Assembly (NCBI GenBank): GCA_037968895.1
Contig: JBBKWJ010000192.1
Location: forward strand, 1-7,502
Source: JBBKWJ01 sp037968895
Lineage (GTDB): Bacteria > Actinomycetota > Acidimicrobiia > Acidimicrobiales > SZUA-35
DNA: 7,502 nucleotides
Reading direction: 5' to 3'
Position numbers and translations under genes: made by a program. Below are positions 5,659 to 7,502 of this stretch, one piece after another. Within the stretch, counting starts at the first letter, position 1. Each line of letters begins with the position of its first letter. Under the pieces are notes generated by a model. The model did not search any database. It was given only the letters and a program-made list of their open reading frames with translations, and was not told where the DNA came from.

Positions 5659-5687
5659 TTGACACACCACGAAGATATCCGATAGCA
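5659..5687 (+). promoter_or_regulatory. Candidate promoter of the importer lipoprotein gene
   Basis: TTGACA at 5659-5664 is a perfect -35 consensus. The -10 is weak: GATAGC at 5681-5686 (16-base spacing) or ATAGCA one base on. The -10 overlaps the left arm of the inverted repeat at 5676-5699, which suits repression by a bound regulator. Confidence 0.35.
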
Positions 5688-5699
5688 CCAGTTCGGATA
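5676..5699. promoter_or_regulatory. Inverted repeat, candidate operator in the divergent region
   Basis: TATCCGA (5676-5682) and TCGGATA (5693-5699) form a perfect 7-bp inverted repeat with a 10-base spacer, ending 11 bases before the GGAGG of the lipoprotein gene. The symmetry and position fit an operator for a dimeric regulator of this divergent pair; an RNA hairpin in the 5' leader is the alternative. No regulator gene lies in the window. Confidence 0.4.
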
Positions 5700-5710
5700 A
5701 CAATGACGTT

Positions 5711-5715
5711 GGAGG
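5711..5715 (+). promoter_or_regulatory. Shine-Dalgarno choosing between two adjacent GTG starts
   Basis: GGAGG is followed by TTT and then two consecutive GTG codons at 5719 and 5722. Spacing is 3 bases to the first and 6 to the second, so the second is the better start. Confidence 0.6.
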
Positions 5716-5721
5716 TTTGTG

Positions 5722-7464
5722 GTGAACACACGACAGTTGCGAGATAGGAAGATTCCGAGGTTCTTAGCGCTAGCAATTGCCATGATGATGTTGGCTGCGG
5801 CATGTGGGTCCTCCGACGACTCAACCAATGCGACGGCCTCGTCCGGTGACGATTCATCATCGGCGTCGTCCAGTGACGATTCATCGGCCTCGTCTGATGA
5901 CGGTGATGATGATTCATCGGCGCCGGCTGATGATGGTGATGATGATTCATCTGCGCCGGCTGATGATGGTGATGACGATGCAGCGGCCTCGACCGATGAT
6001 GATTCAGCAGCGTCATCAGATGAACCAGACGAGCGCGGTACGACGCTCACCTATGCGTACCCCCAAGAGCCACCCAACTGGAACTATTGGGAAACTGGTC
6101 TGAGCGCAGTGGCTGTGCCGCTGATGGGCAACGTCCTCGAAACGCTTGTCACGTTGCAAGCTGACAACACGACGGCTCCCGGCCTCGCCACCTCATGGGA
6201 GATCAGCGATGACGGTCTCACGTATACGTTCACACTTGCAGAGAACGTGACATTCCACGATGGCACTGACATGACAGCAGCCGACGTCGTGTACTCGATG
6301 AACAAGAATTCCGAATCGGAAATTCCGACGGTTTCGTCGTACTTCGCCACCGCCGCAAATATCGAGGCTCTGGACGACGCGACCGTCGCAGTAACCCTCG
6401 AAGCGCCAAGCCAAGCGTTCCTGGCAGGAATGGCGCAGCGCGCCGGATTCGTCGTGCCAGAGAACTTCTTCGAGGACAACGATGCGGCAACGGTTGTGAT
6501 CGGAACCGGCGCTTACACCTTCGGCGAGTATCGCATCGACCAGGATCTGACGCTCAACCGATACGACGACTACTACGGCGATCTTCCGTACTTCGAAACG
6601 GTGGTCCAGCGGTTCATTCCCGACGAGACAGCTGCCCTCAACGCGTTGCAGGGAGGTGACATCGACATGGTGGCCTCCGTGATAGGTGAGGGCATGGATC
6701 GTATTTACACGGTCGGTGATGACCCGAACTTCACAATGACCTTGATCCCGGGTAGTGAGGTTTCCTATTGGGCGCTGAATCCCAACGTAGAAGCGTTCCA
6801 GGACAAACGGATCCGGCAGGCGATTCAATATGGACACGACCGCCAGTCGCACATCGATGCTGCCACGAATGGCACGGCCACGTCCACATGCAACATGGCA
6901 GTGCCTCAGGGCGTGCCATGGGATTCCGACGAATGTGTCTACGCATACGACCCAGCAAAGGCAATTGCGTTGCTCGAAGAAGCCGGGGCAACGGACCTGA
7001 CGTTCGACTTCCCATTTGCGAACGTCGCGTGGCACACCGTCATGGCGCAACTCTTCCAAGCCGAGATGGCCGAGATCGGCATCACCATCGACTTGCGTAG
7101 CCAGGACTTGGCGACGTGGCTTGACCAGACAAACACGCAGGGCGACTTCGAGGTCTTCCAGATCACATCTTCCGCCACGCTTTCGCAGTACAAATGCGGT
7201 TCGCGCCAACCGTTCCGCGATCCGGAAGGCTTGTGCGAGGAAACGATGGATGCGATGATCGAGGGCTTGGACAGCATCGTTGACTACGACGAATACGTTG
7301 CGGCGCAGCAAGAACTGACCGATTACGTCGCTCAGGAGGGTTGGATCTTCGCCACGAAGAAGCCGAACGTTCCGCAGATCACGCGTGTTGACTTGGTGGG
7401 GCTGCAGGACCACAGGTTCCCTGAGCCGCATATCGACGTCACAGACGCTCGCTGGGCCGAGTAG
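5722..7464 (+). CDS. Lipoprotein substrate-binding protein of a peptide/nickel-type ABC importer (SBP family 5)
   Basis: A complete 580-residue extracytoplasmic solute-binding lipoprotein. Residues 1-28 form a lipoprotein signal: a basic n-region (Arg4, Arg7, Arg9, Lys10, Arg13), a hydrophobic stretch FLALAIAMMMLAAA, and Cys28 as the likely lipidated residue. Residues 29 to about 105 are a Ser/Asp/Ala-rich acidic linker with 11-residue repeats. The binding domain runs from about 107 to the end and carries the family 5 pattern: APGLATSWEISDDGLTYTF, then NVTFHDGTDMTAADVVYS at about residues 150-192. Family members bind oligopeptides, dipeptides, nickel chelates, glycosides or opines and deliver them to a membrane permease; the ligand cannot be read here. 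Cys390/Cys405 and Cys492/Cys505 are spaced to form two disulfides. The stop is TAG at 7462-7464. Permease and ATPase genes are expected downstream but lie outside the window. The gene is divergent from the SDR pair. Confidence 0.93.
   Translation: MNTRQLRDRKIPRFLALAIAMMMLAAACGSSDDSTNATASSGDDSSSASSSDDSSASSDDGDDDSSAPADDGDDDSSAPADDGDDDAAASTDDDSAASSDEPDERGTTLTYAYPQEPPNWNYWETGLSAVAVPLMGNVLETLVTLQADNTTAPGLATSWEISDDGLTYTFTLAENVTFHDGTDMTAADVVYSMNKNSESEIPTVSSYFATAANIEALDDATVAVTLEAPSQAFLAGMAQRAGFVVPENFFEDNDAATVVIGTGAYTFGEYRIDQDLTLNRYDDYYGDLPYFETVVQRFIPDETAALNALQGGDIDMVASVIGEGMDRIYTVGDDPNFTMTLIPGSEVSYWALNPNVEAFQDKRIRQAIQYGHDRQSHIDAATNGTATSTCNMAVPQGVPWDSDECVYAYDPAKAIALLEEAGATDLTFDFPFANVAWHTVMAQLFQAEMAEIGITIDLRSQDLATWLDQTNTQGDFEVFQITSSATLSQYKCGSRQPFRDPEGLCEETMDAMIEGLDSIVDYDEYVAAQQELTDYVAQEGWIFATKKPNVPQITRVDLVGLQDHRFPEPHIDVTDARWAE
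5815..6027 (+). repeat. Low-complexity Asp/Ser coding repeat (33-bp units) in the lipoprotein linker
   Basis: Two adjacent 33-base units (5905-5937 and 5938-5970), differing by one silent base, encode DDDSSAPADDG twice. A third degenerate unit follows (5971-6003), and shorter Asp-Ser/Ser-Ala repeats precede them. The block tethers the lipidated Cys to the binding domain. Such repeats can change copy number by slippage without breaking the frame. Confidence 0.8.
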
Positions 7465-7502
7465 GACGGCAGCCGCACAGTTCCCGGCAGTTTGATTCAA
7501 TC
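7465..7502. other. Intergenic tail after the lipoprotein gene
   Basis: Thirty-eight bases remain after the stop. I see no terminator hairpin or start codon with a ribosome binding site, which leaves open co-transcription with importer genes beyond the edge. Confidence 0.4.

Noticed and set aside
5538..6050. A 170-codon minus-strand frame with a Ser/Asp-rich start.
   Set aside because: Its repetitive part is the complement of the acidic linker of the lipoprotein gene, and the rest crosses the regulatory region.
6193..7500. A 435-codon open frame on the minus strand opposite the importer lipoprotein.
   Set aside because: It overlaps a complete family 5 binding protein with clear motifs, and its own translation shows no family pattern and has antisense-like composition.

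Overview
The window looks like chromosomal DNA from a GC-rich actinobacterium, most likely an aquatic member of the Acidimicrobiia (Ilumatobacter-like). The reasons are an actinobacterial-type UvrB, a lipoprotein signal ending LAAAC followed by a Ser/Asp-rich linker, GTG starts, and a secreted PKD-type protein with a Thr/Pro-rich stalk. The lineage is inferred from protein character and was not tested by a search. No tRNA, rRNA, CRISPR array, transposase or phage gene was seen.

Layout, left to right. (1) Bases 2-544, plus strand: the 3' end of a secreted or surface protein with a PKD-like fold. (2) 594-1421, minus strand: a classical short-chain dehydrogenase (SDR), convergent with gene 1 across a small hairpin. 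(3) 1422-1892: about 470 bases without a confident gene. They hold a 49-codon ORF that may be a gene remnant, an imperfect tandem direct repeat (1583-1776), a perfect 9-bp hairpin (1789-1810), a GC-rich hairpin followed by a T-rich run (1835-1854), and a possible leaderless, DNA-damage-type promoter for the next gene. (4) 1893-3926, plus strand: a complete uvrB, the damage-recognition helicase of nucleotide excision repair. (5) 3933-4706 and 4768-5538, minus strand: two paralogous SDRs, about 70% identical by hand count, from a tandem duplication and probably co-transcribed. The downstream one ends 6 bases from the uvrB stop. (6) 5539-5721: a divergent regulatory region with a perfect 7-bp inverted repeat (10-base spacer), a TTGACA box, and a short motif resembling a repeat dispersed through many bacterial genomes. 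(7) 5722-7464, plus strand: a complete lipoprotein substrate-binding protein of the peptide/nickel ABC importer family (SBP family 5), with an acidic repetitive linker. Its permease and ATPase genes would be expected just beyond the right edge.

How the genes may work together: uvrB is a housekeeping repair gene. The SDR pair and the divergent importer protein resemble the edge of an uptake-and-oxidation cluster, in which the importer brings in a small peptide, glycoside or other hydroxylated compound and the SDRs oxidise or reduce it, possibly under one regulator bound between them. The substrate cannot be told from the sequence. I found no convincing new multi-gene system. The least ordinary parts are the repeat block upstream of uvrB, the duplicated SDRs with their shared active-site insertion, and the divergent control region.
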